NCBI RefSeq assembly: GCF_009933255.1
Contig: NZ_MAEI01000052.1
Location: forward strand, 1 to 64,000
Direction: 5' to 3'
DNA: 64,000 bases
Origin: Enterococcus diestrammenae
GTDB taxonomy: Bacteria > Bacillota > Bacilli > Lactobacillales > Enterococcaceae
Shown: piece after piece, positions 62,872 through 64,000 of the stretch
Layout: each line of letters opens with the position of its first letter
How positions within the stretch are numbered: position 1 is the first letter of the stretch
Made by a program: the position numbers and the translations under genes
Notes under the pieces: generated by a model
Databases searched by the model: none
What the model was told of the DNA's origin: nothing
Seen by the model: only the letters and a program-made list of their open reading frames with translations

Positions 62872-63843
62872 TTATAAAAGTTCTACCCGCAATTGCTCCA
62901 CAGTTTTTGCCGACAAATATTTTGGCGGGATATCCAACACAGTATAAGCACCGCATTGCTTTTCATTCGCCAACCGGGCACAGGCTCGAGCATAGGCTAC
63001 CAAAACGCTGGCGGTGAATTCCGGGTTGCTATCCAATTTCAACGTGTAGTCGATCACTTGATGGACACCGGGAGCAGTTTCTCCGGCATGGAGCACCGTG
63101 CCACCATGAGGCATTGCCTTGTGATCCCGATTGAGTTCTTCTTGGGAAATAAAGTGCACTTTGGTATCATAATCTGCAAAATAATTTGGCATTGTGACAA
63201 TCTCATTTTTGATTACTTCCGGATCAGCCCCCTCTTCTAGCACCACAAAACATTCGCGAAAATGCTTATCCCGCGTCGTCAACTCTAGCTGAGCACCAGC
63301 TTTTAATTTGTCGATTACTTCTTGATTTGGAATGGTGTACTGAGTCGCATCCGCCACACCACCGATTCGCCGCAACGCATCCGAATGGCCCTGACTCACC
63401 CCTTTACCCCAAAAAGTATAAGTAGTGCCAGTTGGTAAAATACTCTCGGCATACAGCCGATTGAGGCTAAACAAACCTGGATCCCAACCGGTAGAAATCA
63501 CGGAAACAGTCTTGTTCTCCATTGCCACTTGGTCCACCTTAGCAAAATGCTCAGGAATCTTGGCATGGGTATCAAAACTGTCCACCGTATTGAAATCTCT
63601 GGTCAATTCTGGCGTTTGCTGAGGTAAATCCGTCGCTGACCCCCCACACAAAATACAAACATCAATTTTATCTTTTTGCTGGATCAAATCAGCCATCGCA
63701 AATACCAAAGCCCCTTCTGTTGCGACAGTTTCTGGCGCACGTCTGGTGAAGACTCCGACCAATTCCATATCCGAATTCACCGCCAGAGCCCGTTCTACCC
63801 CTCGACCCAAATTACCATAACCAACAATTGCTACTTTTGTCAT
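62872..63843 (-). CDS. ddh: meso-Diaminopimelate D-dehydrogenase
   Basis: 323 aa NADPH-dependent enzyme making meso-diaminopimelate in one step from tetrahydrodipicolinate. N-terminal Rossmann loop VAIVGYGNLGRGVERAL, then CGGSATDLPQQTP, NTVDSFDTHAKIPEHF, STGWDPGLFSLNRLYAE and GHSDALRRI, the signature blocks of Ddh. ATG at 63843 after GAGGAG; three codons upstream are open. In a lysine-type-peptidoglycan organism this would serve lysine synthesis rather than direct wall use. The last 150 bases of the window show no further gene start. Confidence 0.95.
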   Translation of the reverse strand: MTKVAIVGYGNLGRGVERALAVNSDMELVGVFTRRAPETVATEGALVFAMADLIQQKDKIDVCILCGGSATDLPQQTPELTRDFNTVDSFDTHAKIPEHFAKVDQVAMENKTVSVISTGWDPGLFSLNRLYAESILPTGTTYTFWGKGVSQGHSDALRRIGGVADATQYTIPNQEVIDKLKAGAQLELTTRDKHFRECFVVLEEGADPEVIKNEIVTMPNYFADYDTKVHFISQEELNRDHKAMPHGGTVLHAGETAPGVHQVIDYTLKLDSNPEFTASVLVAYARACARLANEKQCGAYTVLDIPPKYLSAKTVEQLRVELL

Positions 63844-64000
63844 ACAACCCACTCCTCATAATTAATGTTTTAATTTTTCAGCCGTATACCCTTTGATTCC
63901 TACACGCATACAGTTCATCGCTCCCCTGCACACAGCAGAAAGCAGAAGAGAATGTCTTCAAATGAAATGAAGTAGTATAAGGCAACCAGATGGCCCTTTT

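Overview
The window reads as chromosomal DNA of a low-to-middle GC Gram-positive bacterium of the Lactobacillales, most probably an Enterococcus. The grounds are strong AGGAGG-type ribosome sites, frequent TTG and GTG starts, lipobox lipoproteins, heterodimeric ABC exporters and an rpmG-secE-nusG block. No ribosomal RNA, phage, transposase or CRISPR array is visible, so the species call is an inference from gene style only.

Layout. 79-7352 is a sucrose/fructo-oligosaccharide locus on the minus strand (binding protein, two permeases, GH32 hydrolase, LacI repressor, ROK fructokinase) with two palindromic operators at its promoter. 7592-11441 holds an ABC-2 exporter divergent from a TetR regulator and a broken acetyltransferase. 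11677-13353 carries nusG, secE, rpmG and queT under a preQ1-I riboswitch, followed by a probable structured RNA (13566-13910). 14074-24773 has lipid kinase, RecD2, phosphatase, TrmL, RlmA, CutC and a heterodimeric ABC exporter. 24913-30740 has an AraC regulator, FtsK, two very small membrane proteins and long intergenic repeats. 30794-35214 is a uronate pathway (KduI, KduD, KDPG aldolase, KDG kinase) with an IclR regulator. 35444-43821 has a MATE exporter, Kup, a trans-sulfuration enzyme, EF-P, a CDF transporter and a frameshifted lipoprotein. 43943-53326 is a maltodextrin locus: two GH13 glucosidases and a neopullulanase on the minus strand, divergent from a MalX/MalF/MalG importer, with MalR-type operators. 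53949-63843 holds YxeA, a lipase-like hydrolase, MntH, a lone ModA, a double-cubane reductase with its activase, tRNA-Gln(CUG) and diaminopimelate dehydrogenase.

How they work together. Two carbohydrate importers (fructo-oligosaccharide and maltodextrin) each have a binding lipoprotein and two permeases but no ATPase, so both probably share an MsmK/MsmX-type ATPase encoded elsewhere. Sugars are cut inside the cell by enzymes that lack signal peptides. The uronate genes convert unsaturated uronate products to pyruvate and glyceraldehyde-3-phosphate, but no lyase or importer is present.

The most unusual signal is not a gene. Intergenic regions contain a modular repeat family: a ~205-265 bp element with ~45 bp inverted arms enclosing further hairpins (type 1), a second ~205-270 bp element of the same style (type 2), and a ~105 bp module (A). 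Module A occurs five times in one orientation, each time abutting a terminator hairpin. The modules occur alone or fused, mostly just downstream of minus-strand genes. Three genes look damaged or altered: an acetyltransferase (in-frame stop), a lipoprotein (frameshift) and KduD (a changed cofactor-loop glycine).
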